Counted from the first letter of the stretch, positions 46,374 through 56,288 are shown. The stretch: DNA of 64,000 nt from Lachnospiraceae bacterium UBA7784 (GCA_002480925.1 DLDA01000045.1:1-64000); one strand, 5' to 3'. Numbers and translations: made by a program. The notes: generated by a model not told the origin, from the letters alone.

Positions 46374-48803
46374 ATGAACAAACGACCTATAATGATCGCC
46401 GCTGTTTCAATGCTGGGCGGCTGCTTTTTTATACTATATGGCAAGCGGATCCTTTTACTTATACCGCTTCTTCTGATACCATTTATCTTCTATAAAAGAG
46501 AGGGAAAGCGTTGCGCCATTCTTCTATGCGTGACGGTTCTGGCCTTTGTCTCTGGAGCAGTCTCTGCCGGAATACGCCAGGCAGACTACGATAAGGGATA
46601 CTCTGCGGTAAATTCCGCTGGAAATGTGACTCTGTACGGAAGGCTGGTAAGAAAGGAACGGACCGCATCCGGTATAAGGCACTATATTTCCCTTCGCGGA
46701 TCTGCTGGCCTTAAGGCTGTCTTTACCAGTACAGATGATATGTTAAGGACCGGAGATATGATAAGGGTCAGCGGAGCTGTAAGAGAGATGGAGCCGGCCA
46801 GAAATCCCGGATGCTTTGACCAGAAAGCCTTCTACAGATCGCTTTCTGTGATCACGGAGATAAATGACCCTTCCCCTGCTACGATAAGGCGCGCCCTCCT
46901 CCCATTCGCGGAGCTTCTATACATACTTAAGTACAGGCTTCTTTCTGTATTTACCGCTGCCCTTCCCGGAGAGGAGGGAACTCTTCTGGCCTCTCTTACT
47001 ATTGGGACAAAGGGCCTTCTGGACTCCGATGTAAAGGAGCTTCTTACTGATGCCGGGCTAAGTCATATACTGGCCATCTCAGGCCTTCATATATCAATAG
47101 TCGGCGGTCTGGTCTTTAAGGCTCTGAGGCGGCTTTTAGTCCCTGTACGCATCTCAGCTGTTTTCTCATCTCTTCTTGTGATCATCTATGCATTTTCGAT
47201 CTCAGACTCTGTCTCGGCAAAAAGAGCCGTTGCCATGTATCTTATCTATATGCTTTCAAAGCTTGCGGTGGATAAGACCGATACACTGACCTCTCTTTCT
47301 GCAGCTGCAATTCTTATTTGTCTTACCGATCCGCTGCAGATAAGCGGTCCTGCCTTTGCCATGTCCTTTTCAGCCATATTTTTTATAGCCCTTTTTGCGA
47401 CTCCTGCCGGTAAATGCTACAGTCTTTATACTGATCTGCGATGGGAAAACAGGCACAGGAAGGAAAAGGGGCGGCGACATATCCCTTCCTTGGCCGAGGA
47501 TACGGCTTTGGCCCTTATAAGCTCATTCTGCATACAGATCTCTATGGGAGCTATCTGTGCCTCATATTTCTATTCCTTTCCACTTGCAGCATGCATTCTG
47601 AATGTGATCATCCTGCCCCTGCTTCCCTTCCTGCTTGTCGCAGGTCTCGCAGGCGGCTTCGCAGGCCTTTTCTCCACTCTTATGGCAAGGATCATACTCT
47701 TCCCCTGCCATCTGATTCTCTACCTCTATGAGCTTTCCTCCTCCGGCTTCAAGGGGCTTACGCTTTCTTCTGTTGTAACAGGAAGGATTGGCCCTGCAAA
47801 GATACTTGTCTGCCTCCTTATTGTGATACTTATTTCCCTTGCCTTAAGGCTTCAGTACCGCAGGCTGTTTACTATGCGTTTCACCAAAAGGACCTGGTCC
47901 AGGCTTAAGCTTTTTCCTGTCTTTGGAAGCGGGAGGACATTTACGGTCTTTACCGTGCTTTCCCTGCTCCTTATAGCCATACTCTCCCATCCAGCCCACA
48001 GCGATTCCTTTGCCATGCTTGATGTCGGGCAGGGGGATGGAATGATGCTCACAAGCTCTGACGGACGCTGCTTTATGTTCGATGGCGGAAGCTCCACCAG
48101 CTCATCCATCGGCAAAAATGTTATAATACCTTCTCTTAAATACAGAGGAATATCATCAATAGAGGGATACTTCCTGACCCATCTGGACGACGACCATATA
48201 AGCGGATTTGTAGAGCTTGCCAAAAAGGGCTATCCTATCAGAAGACTCTACCTTTCTTCAGGGATCGAAAAGGATGAGAAGCTTACTATGATAGAGGAAC
48301 TGTGCCGCAAAAGCGGAATAGCAATAAGCTACCTCAACGGAGGCGACAGGCTCTCCTGCCGCCTATTTACCATAGAGACTCTTTTCCCTGATAATGTAAG
48401 CGACTTTGAGGGAGCCAATGAGAACAGCCTTGTGACTCTTATAACTATAAGACCAGACAACGGAAAAAGCATCCGTATAATAGAAACCGGTGATATCGGC
48501 GCAGACCAGGAAAAGTATATCCTAAAGCGATATGGTTCAAAAATAAGAAAAAGCCCCGGTGAGAGACTGATACTAAAATCAGCCCATCACGGGAGCAATT
48601 ATTCTAACTGTGAGGAATGGCTTTCTGCGACCGATCCGGACCTTGTGATCATATCAGCCGGAGCCGGTAACAGATACGGCCATCCCGGAAGTGATACACT
48701 CTCACGTCTTAAGGAAAAGGGCATTCCCTATCTTTGTACTATAGACAGTGGACAGATCATGCTTTTGGAATCAGGAGAGATAAGCACGGCTCTCAGTCAT
48801 TGA
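46374..48803 (+). CDS. comEC: ComEC/Rec2-type DNA uptake channel
   Basis: An 809-residue membrane protein for transport of single-stranded DNA during competence. N-terminal membrane segments and an OB-like region (about 1-180) precede the Competence domain (LTDAGLSHILAISGLHISIV near 225) with multiple membrane helices. The C-terminal metallo-beta-lactamase domain has THLDDDHISGF near 602, SAHHGSNYS and SAGAGNRYGHPG. I start at the ATG of 46374 after AAAGGAGAG; 29 upstream codons lack a ribosome site. Its end overlaps the convergent GerMN gene by 11 bases. With comEA nearby it suggests uptake machinery, though pilus genes are not in view. Confidence 0.93.
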   Translation: MNKRPIMIAAVSMLGGCFFILYGKRILLLIPLLLIPFIFYKREGKRCAILLCVTVLAFVSGAVSAGIRQADYDKGYSAVNSAGNVTLYGRLVRKERTASGIRHYISLRGSAGLKAVFTSTDDMLRTGDMIRVSGAVREMEPARNPGCFDQKAFYRSLSVITEINDPSPATIRRALLPFAELLYILKYRLLSVFTAALPGEEGTLLASLTIGTKGLLDSDVKELLTDAGLSHILAISGLHISIVGGLVFKALRRLLVPVRISAVFSSLLVIIYAFSISDSVSAKRAVAMYLIYMLSKLAVDKTDTLTSLSAAAILICLTDPLQISGPAFAMSFSAIFFIALFATPAGKCYSLYTDLRWENRHRKEKGRRHIPSLAEDTALALISSFCIQISMGAICASYFYSFPLAACILNVIILPLLPFLLVAGLAGGFAGLFSTLMARIILFPCHLILYLYELSSSGFKGLTLSSVVTGRIGPAKILVCLLIVILISLALRLQYRRLFTMRFTKRTWSRLKLFPVFGSGRTFTVFTVLSLLLIAILSHPAHSDSFAMLDVGQGDGMMLTSSDGRCFMFDGGSSTSSSIGKNVIIPSLKYRGISSIEGYFLTHLDDDHISGFVELAKKGYPIRRLYLSSGIEKDEKLTMIEELCRKSGIAISYLNGGDRLSCRLFTIETLFPDNVSDFEGANENSLVTLITIRPDNGKSIRIIETGDIGADQEKYILKRYGSKIRKSPGERLILKSAHHGSNYSNCEEWLSATDPDLVIISAGAGNRYGHPGSDTLSRLKEKGIPYLCTIDSGQIMLLESGEISTALSH

Positions 48804-49734
48804 CCACGAAATCCAGATTCGGGCTGTAGGTCCCATTCTTTTCATCGTCTGTAATCACCGAGGCCTGGTCTCCTGAGCCTACAAGGATCTGGACCCTTGA
48901 TATCTGACCAAGCTCACAGAGCGAATCGACGATCGAATAGATCCTCATGTTGGTCGATACCCTGCTGTCTAAATTGTCGATCGACTGATCGAGGTCCACA
49001 TAGCAGATACCGTCATTTACATTGACAGACAGGACCTTGACTGAAGAAGGCAGCGTCACAAGGGCTCCGTTGGAATCAGGATTCTTCTGCAGCTGTCTTA
49101 TCACTGCAGTAGCCAGAGGCACGTTCTCGTTTACATGGACGTCTCTTTTCTCCCGGATCAGACCGCTTCCGTCAGCAGCCGGACAGTAAAGCACCAGCTC
49201 AAGTGCCTTTGTAGAATCCTGCTCGCTTCCAAAATCATCGACAAAGGATTCTGCGTTCATGGCTCCTATAGGATTACCCTGGCTATCGGTTATCTGGTCA
49301 TTTACTACCCGAAATGTCACAGTATCTATTCCGTCGATCTGGACCAGGGTCTTTACGAGAGAGGCTCTCATAAGGGCCTCGTTTACCCTGTTCATATTTC
49401 TGTAGGCACGGGTAAATGAGATCGTAAGATTCTTATTCTTTATCCAGAAGCCTCTAACCATTATGCTTGACGGGATGGAGTTCACATAATCTGAATCCTC
49501 CTGAGCTGTAGAGAGCATATCTATGGCCTTTTCTGCCTTAACCCGTGGCGTCTGTCCCTTTATATTAGTTTCCACCGGATAAAGAGCACTTTTGGTCTGG
49601 TTAAGGAAATACACCTCTATACTGCCCCTCTCCTTCTTTTCCCGGCCCTCCGGTCTGTTAGTGCAGGAGGCCATGCTTATTATAAGGGTAAATAAAAGAA
49701 GGATCACTAGAGTCTTTCTGATCAGCTTTTTCAT
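48793..49734 (-). CDS. GerMN-domain lipoprotein
   Basis: A 313-residue predicted lipoprotein: signal peptide with hydrophobic core and a lipobox ISMASC (Cys near residue 28), then two GerMN-type domains (about 40-165 and 175-300) including VNSIPSSIMVRGFWIKNKNL and VKVLSVNVNDGICYVDLDQS. GerMN domains occur in GerM of spore formers and in LpqB, the lipoprotein of the actinobacterial MtrAB-LpqB system. The gene overlaps the kinase gene by four bases (ATGA), so it is probably a functional partner of that sensor. Convergent with comEC. Confidence 0.85.
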   Translation of the reverse strand: MKKLIRKTLVILLLFTLIISMASCTNRPEGREKKERGSIEVYFLNQTKSALYPVETNIKGQTPRVKAEKAIDMLSTAQEDSDYVNSIPSSIMVRGFWIKNKNLTISFTRAYRNMNRVNEALMRASLVKTLVQIDGIDTVTFRVVNDQITDSQGNPIGAMNAESFVDDFGSEQDSTKALELVLYCPAADGSGLIREKRDVHVNENVPLATAVIRQLQKNPDSNGALVTLPSSVKVLSVNVNDGICYVDLDQSIDNLDSRVSTNMRIYSIVDSLCELGQISRVQILVGSGDQASVITDDEKNGTYSPNLDFVVND

Positions 49735-51170
49735 GCCTGCTCCTTTATATAGATAAGAGGAACCCTCACATCAAAGGTGGTGCCTTCACCAACCTCGGAA
49801 TGGACCTTGATCAGGCCCCTGTGCATATCTATCGCATTCTTCGTGATAGCAAGTCCGAGTCCGGTTCCTCCTATCTCCCTGGAATGGGATTTGTCCACGC
49901 GGTAGAATCTGTCAAAAATATGCTCTATCGAATCCTTTGGAATTCCCATTCCATTGTCCTCAATGCTTATATAGAAGTACTGATGATCGGCATTTAAGGT
50001 CACATGGACATAACCACCCTTGTCATTATACTTGATACCATTCTCTATCAGATTCATGATACCAAGTGACAGCTTGACTTCATCGACCTCAGCTGTCACA
50101 GGCCGAAAGCTCTCGAGCACAAGCTCGACATTCTGTTTCTTAGCTATTGGCCCCAGGCGCTTAAGAAGAGACTCAAGCATATCATTTATATTTACCGAGG
50201 TGATATTTAAGGTGGCTCCTGATTTATCCATCCTTACAAGAGAAAGCAGATCATTTATGATCTTTGTCTCCCTGTCTATTTCCTGAGTGATATCATGCAT
50301 GAAGTCCTGATACATATCTATAGTGGCCTCATCCTCCATCGCATTAAGCGAGTCGGCAAGAACCTTCATAGATGTAAGAGGGGTCTTCAGCTCATGTGAG
50401 ACGTTAGATACGAATTCCTGCCTCGACTCGTCGATGGCCCTCATCTTTCTCATTACCTCATTATAATTATGAGAGATGTCCCCTGTCTCAGTGAAGTCCT
50501 CTACTGCGACCTCGTCATGCAGCTCCTGTGAATCCTTTATTGCATCGGATAGCTTGTGGAGTGGTCTGGTGAAGCGGTCGGCAAGCAGACATGATAATAG
50601 AAATACAACTACAATGATGACTATAGACAGATAGACAAGGAGATTCCTGTAGAAGGAAAGATTCTGCTCCATATTCTCCGTGGATCTGGTCACAAGTATC
50701 ACGCCCTCTATATTGTTGGAGGAATCACTGTTCTGAATAGGAACTGTTATGATAAGGCAGTGACTTACCCTGTCATAGACAGATGTCCTCTGACCTCTTA
50801 AGGATTCGATCACATTTTTCCAGACAAAGGTCTTTCCCTCGCTGATATCATAGGTATCCTTTACTACGCGAAGGGAATTGTCAATGATTATGATCCTTCC
50901 GGAATAGATATTGCCAAGGGCCTTGAGCTGGGTATTGATCTCATCCACCTGGGTATTCTTCAGATAACCGGTCGAGAGTATCTGGTCAGAGAGCAGCTGA
51001 GTCTGGTTGGTCATGGATACTGCATCCATATCCAGAGCCCTGCTCTCATACATACGAAAAAAGATCCCCCCTGTGATCACACCAGGGATGACTCCCAATA
51101 AAAGAAGGGCGAGAAAGATCGCCGCCCTCATGCTATGAAGTTTCTTTTCGAGAGAAAAAATAAGCTTCAT
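49731..51170 (-). CDS. membrane sensor histidine kinase
   Basis: A 479-residue kinase: first membrane helix (AAIFLALLLLGVIPGVITGG), an extracellular sensor of about 140 residues, a second helix (LLVYLSIVIIVVVFLLSCLL), HAMP (DRFTRPLHKLSDAI), the phosphoacceptor His in NVSHELKTPLTS near 258, and the ATPase with N-box NLIENGIKYND, DNGMGIP and GGTGLGLAI. It has no PAS domain, unlike WalK of Bacillus. ATG at 51170 overlaps the response regulator stop as ATGA; an upstream start would overlap by 31 bases. It probably phosphorylates the adjacent regulator. Confidence 0.92.
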   Translation of the reverse strand: MKLIFSLEKKLHSMRAAIFLALLLLGVIPGVITGGIFFRMYESRALDMDAVSMTNQTQLLSDQILSTGYLKNTQVDEINTQLKALGNIYSGRIIIIDNSLRVVKDTYDISEGKTFVWKNVIESLRGQRTSVYDRVSHCLIITVPIQNSDSSNNIEGVILVTRSTENMEQNLSFYRNLLVYLSIVIIVVVFLLSCLLADRFTRPLHKLSDAIKDSQELHDEVAVEDFTETGDISHNYNEVMRKMRAIDESRQEFVSNVSHELKTPLTSMKVLADSLNAMEDEATIDMYQDFMHDITQEIDRETKIINDLLSLVRMDKSGATLNITSVNINDMLESLLKRLGPIAKKQNVELVLESFRPVTAEVDEVKLSLGIMNLIENGIKYNDKGGYVHVTLNADHQYFYISIEDNGMGIPKDSIEHIFDRFYRVDKSHSREIGGTGLGLAITKNAIDMHRGLIKVHSEVGEGTTFDVRVPLIYIKEQA

Positions 51171-51844
51171 TTCTGATAATAATATCCGAGCCCCCATTTG
51201 GTAAGTACGTACTTCGGCTCCGATGGGTTGGGCTCTATCTTTTCGCGGAGTCTCCTTATATGTACATCTACTGTCCTCGCGTCTCCCGGGAAATCCTCTC
51301 CCCAGACCTCCTTCAGCAGAGCATCCCTGCTGTAGACCTTTCCAGGGTGACTTACAAGGAGATAGAGCATCTCAAACTCCTTGCTTGTGAGATTAAGCTC
51401 CTTTCCCTTGATAAAGAGTCTCCGACTCGATGTATCGATCCTGATGTCGCCATTCTCGATGACCTCATCGGATGACTCACTGTGCTGCATTCTCCTTAAA
51501 ATGGCCTTAACTCTGGCACGGACTTCCAGAACATTAAAGGGCTTTGTGATATAGTCGTCAGCTCCGTACTCGAGACCCATGATCTTGTCCATGTCGTCTC
51601 CCTTTGCGGTAAGCATGATGATAGGAACCTGTGACTTCTCCCTGATCCTCTGACAGACCTCATATCCGTCCATCTTAGGAAGCATAAGGTCAAGAAGGAT
51701 TATATCATAATCCTCACTCAATGCCTTCTCAAGGGCGCTCGCGCCATCATATGCGCAGTCGCACTCCATTCCGTCATGCTCTAATACAAGCTTGACTCCC
51801 TTAATGATATGCTCCTCATCATCGACTATCAGAACCCGTGCCAT
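51167..51844 (-). CDS. OmpR-family response regulator
   Basis: A 225-residue regulator. The receiver domain begins VLIVDDEEHIIKG, with the phosphoacceptor Asp52 in ILLDLMLPKMDGYEV, the conserved LTAKG and YITKPFNVLEVRAR segments, and the C-terminal winged helix (KELNLTSKEFEMLYLLVSHP, VWGEDFPGDARTVDVHIRRL, REKIEPNP). It is similar to WalR/PhoB-type regulators, but its regulon is not visible. It lies one base after comEA and overlaps the kinase gene, making comEA-regulator-kinase-GerMN one operon. Confidence 0.93.
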   Translation of the reverse strand: MARVLIVDDEEHIIKGVKLVLEHDGMECDCAYDGASALEKALSEDYDIILLDLMLPKMDGYEVCQRIREKSQVPIIMLTAKGDDMDKIMGLEYGADDYITKPFNVLEVRARVKAILRRMQHSESSDEVIENGDIRIDTSSRRLFIKGKELNLTSKEFEMLYLLVSHPGKVYSRDALLKEVWGEDFPGDARTVDVHIRRLREKIEPNPSEPKYVLTKWGLGYYYQK

Positions 51845-51845
51845 A

Positions 51846-52412
51846 CTAAACCCTTATCCTGTCCTTGATCCTCTTGTAGGTGCTCTCACCTATACCGCTT
51901 ACCTTAGTGATATCCTCTGTAGAGGAAAATCTCCCGTTCTGCTCCCTGTACTCTATAATGGCAGCAGCCTTTCCCGGGCCTATGCCACTTATAGTCATAA
52001 GCTCAGCAGAATCCGCTGTATTGATATCGATCTGCGATCCTTCAGATGAGGCGGTCCCGCTTGCCTGCTGCTTTCTTTCATCCTTTGTGGATACGATAAG
52101 CTTCATTCCATCGCTAAGTGGCTCTGCCTGATTGATATCAACTGTATAGGCATCCTTTCTGAAGCCTCCTGCCTTTTCTATCAGAGCAAAGACCCTGTCG
52201 CCCTGCTCCATCTGGTATACACCTGGAGACTTCACTGCGCCCTCTATCTGCACAAAGATCCTGTCCTCTGTCGCCTTCACGCTTTCCTTATCAGAGGAGG
52301 AGACAGATTCTAAGTCTCCTCGGGCATTGGACTTCTCCAGATAGGAGCTGTCTGCGCAGGAAGCAAGCAAAAGCATGAGCATCACAAGAGCTGTTATCAA
52401 ACCTTTTTTCAT
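51846..52412 (-). CDS. comEA: ComEA-like DNA-binding protein with lipoprotein signal
   Basis: A 188-residue protein: an N-terminal signal with lipobox LLASC (Cys near 19), an SLBB-like domain (FVQIEGAVKSPGVYQMEQGD to DGMKLIVST) and two helix-hairpin-helix motifs (INTADSAELMTISGIGPGKA and VSGIGESTYKRIKDRI). ComEA binds incoming double-stranded DNA at the cell surface. Most Gram-positive ComEA proteins use a plain N-terminal membrane helix; here a Cys in lipobox context suggests lipid anchoring. It opens the operon with the two-component system. A promoter and GGAG site lie upstream. Confidence 0.85.
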   Translation of the reverse strand: MKKGLITALVMLMLLLASCADSSYLEKSNARGDLESVSSSDKESVKATEDRIFVQIEGAVKSPGVYQMEQGDRVFALIEKAGGFRKDAYTVDINQAEPLSDGMKLIVSTKDERKQQASGTASSEGSQIDINTADSAELMTISGIGPGKAAAIIEYREQNGRFSSTEDITKVSGIGESTYKRIKDRIRV

Positions 52413-52455
52413 AATCGGATCTCCTTTCAGGGAGTATCCGGTAACTGCTCCTTAT

Positions 52456-52484
52456 ATTCTAAATGAAAGATGAGATTTCTGCAA
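52456..52484 (-). promoter_or_regulatory. promoter of the comEA-regulator-kinase-GerMN operon
   Basis: Minus strand TTGCAG (52479-52484), 17-base spacer, TAGAAT (52456-52461), 44 bases before the comEA start, in the short gap after argD. Confidence 0.6.
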
Positions 52485-52486
52485 GG

Positions 52487-53686
52487 CTAAATAGCAGCAA
52501 ATACTTTATTTAATTTTTCTTCCATCTGATCAAAGCCATCCTTATCCATTATAAGAGGCGGCAGGAAACGGATCAGATTGCCTTCTGCGGAAAGTATGAC
52601 GAGTCCCTCATCAAGAGCCTTGTTTAAGATTCCTCCTACAGGGATGCTCTTATCGACTATTAGTCCCTGCATGAAGCCCATGCCTCTGTGTCCCCTGATA
52701 AAGGAATACTTTTCCGTAAACGAATCAAGGATGCTCTCAAAGTAAGGTGTAAGGGCAACCACGTTTTCAGGCAGATGCCTTCCTTCTATTATGTCTATTG
52801 ACTTGCTTACAGCGCTAAGGGCAAGCGGATTACCGCCATAGGTGCTGCCGTGATCTCCTGGCTCAAGAGAATTGGCTGCAACCTTTTCTGTGACAAGGAA
52901 GGCTCCGACAGGAACTCCTCCGCCGAGTGCCTTTGCAGTTGTCAGGATATCAGGTGTGATCCCATACTGCTTGTAGGTAAATATAGAGCCTGTACGTCCC
53001 ATTCCGCACTGAATCTCATCAAGGATAAGGAGGATGTCATGCTGATCGCAGAGCTTTCTAAGTCCCTTAATGAACTCCTTGCTGGCCGGGGTCACTCCGC
53101 CCTCTCCCTGTACTGTCTCTGTAATGATAGCGCAGGTATTCTCGTCTATCTGATCCTCGACGCTTTTTATGTCATTGAAATCAGCAAATCTGGCTCCATC
53201 CATCAGAGGATAGAATGGCTGCCTGTACTCTGAAGTTCCTGTGACAGAAACAGCTCCTACCGTGCGTCCGTGAAAGCTGTTTCTCATGGCGATTATCTCG
53301 TATTTTCCGACTCCGTGCTTCTTGTAGGCATATTTCTTGGCGGTCTTTAAGGCTCCCTCTATGGCCTCTGCACCTGAATTGGTAAAGAAGACACGATCCA
53401 TTCCGCTGATCCTACATACCTTTTCTGCTGCCGGAAGAAGAGGCTCATGATAGAAGAGATTTGATGTATGGATGATCTTGTCTATCTGCGCCTTAAGCGC
53501 GTCATTGTATTCCTTATCGTTGTAGCCAAAGGCCATTACACCGATCCCGCTGCCGAAATCGAGATATTCTTTCCCGTTCGTATCATAGAGATAGACTCCC
53601 TCTCCCCTTTCGAAGACAACCGGAAAACGGTTGTATACATGGATCAGATGCTCTTCGGCCTTATTCATAAACTCATTCCTGTTCAT
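52487..53686 (-). CDS. argD: acetylornithine aminotransferase
   Basis: A 399-residue class III PLP aminotransferase. [20 protein letters not shown] at the start, [16 protein letters not shown] for phosphate binding, [26 protein letters not shown], and the PLP lysine in [11 protein letters not shown]. It converts N-acetylglutamate semialdehyde to N-acetylornithine in arginine synthesis. It overlaps argB by 14 bases, with GAGGAAAG before the ATG. The gene argC, which makes its substrate, is not in the window. Confidence 0.95.
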   Translation of the reverse strand: MNRNEFMNKAEEHLIHVYNRFPVVFERGEGVYLYDTNGKEYLDFGSGIGVMAFGYNDKEYNDALKAQIDKIIHTSNLFYHEPLLPAAEKVCRISGMDRVFFTNSGAEAIEGALKTAKKYAYKKHGVGKYEIIAMRNSFHGRTVGAVSVTGTSEYRQPFYPLMDGARFADFNDIKSVEDQIDENTCAIITETVQGEGGVTPASKEFIKGLRKLCDQHDILLILDEIQCGMGRTGSIFTYKQYGITPDILTTAKALGGGVPVGAFLVTEKVAANSLEPGDHGSTYGGNPLALSAVSKSIDIIEGRHLPENVVALTPYFESILDSFTEKYSFIRGHRGMGFMQGLIVDKSIPVGGILNKALDEGLVILSAEGNLIRFLPPLIMDKDGFDQMEEKLNKVFAAI

Positions 53687-54581
53687 CGTATCTTTCCTCG
53701 TTATCTGATAAAATTGCTGTTCCGATTCCCTTGTTGGTAAAGAACTCGAGCAGCAGGCAATGCTCTATCCTTCCGTCAAGGACATGGACCCTGTGAACTC
53801 CGTTGGTGATAGCACCAATGCAGCTCTTTACCTTTGGAAGCATTCCTCCCTGGATCACTCCGTCATCTATAAGCTCCCTTGCCTCTGTTACAGAAAGCTC
53901 AGATATAAGTGACGATGGATCGTCCTTATCCTTAAGAACTCCAGGCGTATCTGAAAGGAATACCAGCTTGTCCGCCTCCATCGCCTCCGCTATCGCTGTT
54001 GCAGCATCGTCGGCATTTATATTGTAAGTGTTGTAATCGTCATCCAATCCTATAGGACATACTATTGGCAGGAAATCGTTGTCTAAAAGATCATAGAGGA
54101 TCTTGGGATCTACCCTGTCCACATCGCCTACAAAGCCTATATCCTGTCCATTAGAATACTTCTTCTGTACATGAAGGAGACCTCCGTCCTTGCCGCTTAT
54201 CCCGCAGGCCCTGACTCCCAGACGCTCGACCATTGATACAAGTGACTTGTTTACCCTGTTAAGGACCATTTCTGCTATATCCATTGTCGGCTTGTCCGTA
54301 ACACGGAGTCCGTTAATGAACTGTGGCTCTCTTCCGTCCTTTTTTACCCATTCGGAGATCTCCTTTCCTCCGCCATGTACTATTATGGGCTTGAAGCCTA
54401 CCAGCTTCAGCAGGGTCACATCCTTTATGACCTGCTGCTTCAGATTCTCATCGAGCATAGCTGATCCGCCATATTTTACCACCATTATCTTACGGTTAAA
54501 TCTCTGGATGTATGGCAGTGCCTCTATAAGGACCTCGGCCTTTTTCATCACCGTCTGCATCTCATCCTTACGCATTATCAT
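53673..54581 (-). CDS. argB: acetylglutamate kinase
   Basis: A 302-residue amino-acid kinase. [15 protein letters not shown] and [14 protein letters not shown] form the ATP and substrate glycine loops; [20 protein letters not shown] and [16 protein letters not shown] with [14 protein letters not shown] near the C-terminus are typical. It phosphorylates N-acetylglutamate. The N-terminal helix ([20 protein letters not shown]) resembles that of hexameric, arginine-inhibited enzymes, so feedback inhibition is likely. The gene is 17 bases after argJ and is preceded by GGAG. Confidence 0.96.
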   Translation of the reverse strand: MIMRKDEMQTVMKKAEVLIEALPYIQRFNRKIMVVKYGGSAMLDENLKQQVIKDVTLLKLVGFKPIIVHGGGKEISEWVKKDGREPQFINGLRVTDKPTMDIAEMVLNRVNKSLVSMVERLGVRACGISGKDGGLLHVQKKYSNGQDIGFVGDVDRVDPKILYDLLDNDFLPIVCPIGLDDDYNTYNINADDAATAIAEAMEADKLVFLSDTPGVLKDKDDPSSLISELSVTEARELIDDGVIQGGMLPKVKSCIGAITNGVHRVHVLDGRIEHCLLLEFFTNKGIGTAILSDNEERYDEQE

Positions 54582-54598
54582 ATATTTATACTCCTAAG

Positions 54599-55825
54599 TC
54601 AGCTTCTGTAATCAGCATTTATCTTTACATAGTCATAGGTCAGGTCGCAGCCCCAGGCTGTCGCCTCCTCTATACCCTGCTTCATATCGCATATGCAGGT
54701 GACCTTTTCGGCTGAGAGGACCCTGCTTGCCAGTTCCTCGCTGTAATCGGTAGCGACTCCATCCTTTACAAGCTCTATCCTGCCGTTTTCGCTCTCTACA
54801 GAGATATCCACCCTTGACGGATCAAAGGATGCGCCTGAATAGCCAAGGGCACAAAGTATCCTTCCCCAGTTGGCATCATGTCCGAATATGGCTGCCTTTG
54901 TCAGATTGGATGTGATGACAGACTTGGCAAAGGTCTTTGCCTCCTGCCTGTCCCTGCAGTGGACTGCCTTCACCTCAAACAGTGCCGTGGCTCCCTCGCC
55001 GTCTCCTGCCATCATCATGGCCATCTTTCTTGCCACATAGAAAAGTCCCTCTGTAAAGGCTGCAAAGTCCTTATCCTCAGATACTATGCGCTTATTTCCT
55101 GCCTCTCCGTTTGACAGAAGAAGACAGGTATCGTTTGTCGATGTATCACCGTCGACAGAGATCATATTGAAGGTATCACAGACGACTGACCTTAAGGCCT
55201 CGCTCATTAACTGCTTGTCTATATTGCAGTCAGTCGTGATAAAGCAGAGCATAGTGCACATATCCGGATGGATCATTCCGCTGCCCTTGGCCATGGCTCC
55301 TATCCTGATCTCACTTCCATCGCTCATCATCACCCCTACTGCGACCTGCTTTGGCCTGGTATCCGTAGTCATTATGGCCGCTGCAGCTGCATCTGATGCC
55401 TCATTACTATCATCCAGCGCTCCTGCCAGCTTTACTACTCCGGCCTTTACCCTGTCCATAGGAAGCTGCATTCCTATAACACCAGTCGATGCGACAAGAG
55501 TAGAATCAGAAGGGAAGCCCAGTTCCCTCTCCGCTACCTCTGCGGTCTGTCTGCAGTATGAGAAGCCCTCCTCCCCGGTACAGGCATTTGCTATTCCGGC
55601 ATTTACAACTACTGTATGGACCTCATCGGACTTCTCGACTATCTCCTTATCAAAAAGAACCGGAGCCGCCTTTACTACATTTCTTGTAAAGGTGCCAGCC
55701 GCTATGCATGGCTTCCTGCTGACGATCATAGCCATGTCATCCCTGCCTGCATACTTTATTCCGGCAGCAGCATGAGCTGCCATAAAACCCTTTGGAGCGG
55801 TAACGCCGCCTTTTATTAATTGCAT
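54599..55825 (-). CDS. argJ: bifunctional ornithine acetyltransferase / N-acetylglutamate synthase
   Basis: A 408-residue ArgJ that transfers acetyl from N-acetylornithine to glutamate, closing the cyclic arginine pathway. It begins GGVTAPKGFMAAHAAAGIKY and has the self-cleavage region GSGMIHPDMCTMLCFITTD; the nucleophilic Thr is normally preceded by Ala, here by Cys. The beta subunit includes SVDGDTSTNDTCLLLSNGEA and the end YDYVKINADYRS. Cleavage gives alpha and beta chains. AAGGAGG precedes the ATG. With argB and argD downstream, no separate argE is needed. Confidence 0.95.
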   Translation of the reverse strand: MQLIKGGVTAPKGFMAAHAAAGIKYAGRDDMAMIVSRKPCIAAGTFTRNVVKAAPVLFDKEIVEKSDEVHTVVVNAGIANACTGEEGFSYCRQTAEVAERELGFPSDSTLVASTGVIGMQLPMDRVKAGVVKLAGALDDSNEASDAAAAAIMTTDTRPKQVAVGVMMSDGSEIRIGAMAKGSGMIHPDMCTMLCFITTDCNIDKQLMSEALRSVVCDTFNMISVDGDTSTNDTCLLLSNGEAGNKRIVSEDKDFAAFTEGLFYVARKMAMMMAGDGEGATALFEVKAVHCRDRQEAKTFAKSVITSNLTKAAIFGHDANWGRILCALGYSGASFDPSRVDISVESENGRIELVKDGVATDYSEELASRVLSAEKVTCICDMKQGIEEATAWGCDLTYDYVKINADYRS

Positions 55826-55841
55826 AATTGCCTCCTTGTTT

Positions 55842-56288
55842 TCACCTGTTAAACTCCGTTATATTCTTCTCATTCAGATAAAAATCATACACATTATAAT
55901 CCTCCCTCTCCTTCCATCCCTCCTGCTGCCAGAAGCTGTTGCCAATCGAATTATCCTTGAAGGCCACCAGTGATATCTTATTTACATGAGCCTGGTTCAG
56001 TTTTCTCATGCACCAGACCGTCATATCCTTGCCTATACCCTGTCGTCTCTTGTCCTCGCGGACACAGACATGATAGAAGCATGCTGTCCTTCCGTCATGG
56101 CCACAGAGAATGCTTCCGACTATCTGTCCGCCTTCCTCTGCGACTACCGAGAATCCTGGATTCCTGTTCAGAAAGGCCTCCACTCCCTCTCTGGAGTCAT
56201 CTATACTCCTTATGCCAAACCCGTGTATCGACATCCACAGAGCATGCACCTTTTCAAAATCATCAATTGTCATTTCTCTATAATTCAT
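55842..56288 (-). CDS. GNAT acetyltransferase, first gene of the arginine cluster
   Basis: A 148-residue GNAT-fold acetyltransferase: MTIDDFEKVHALWMSIHGFG, the beta strands GGQIVGSILCGHDGRTACFY and the acetyl-CoA loop VREDKRRQGIGKDM, then NSFWQQEGWKEREDYNVYDF. Start at 56288 with GGAG eight bases upstream; 26 upstream codons run into the regulatory region. Position before argJ suggests an N-acetylglutamate synthase-like role, but the substrate cannot be told from sequence and many GNATs in such clusters are unrelated. Confidence 0.8.
   Translation of the reverse strand: MNYREMTIDDFEKVHALWMSIHGFGIRSIDDSREGVEAFLNRNPGFSVVAEEGGQIVGSILCGHDGRTACFYHVCVREDKRRQGIGKDMTVWCMRKLNQAHVNKISLVAFKDNSIGNSFWQQEGWKEREDYNVYDFYLNEKNITEFNR

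Noticed and set aside
55086-55775. Rightward 229-codon open frame opposite argJ
   Set aside because: Ser/Ala/Thr-rich antisense shadow of a well conserved enzyme gene.
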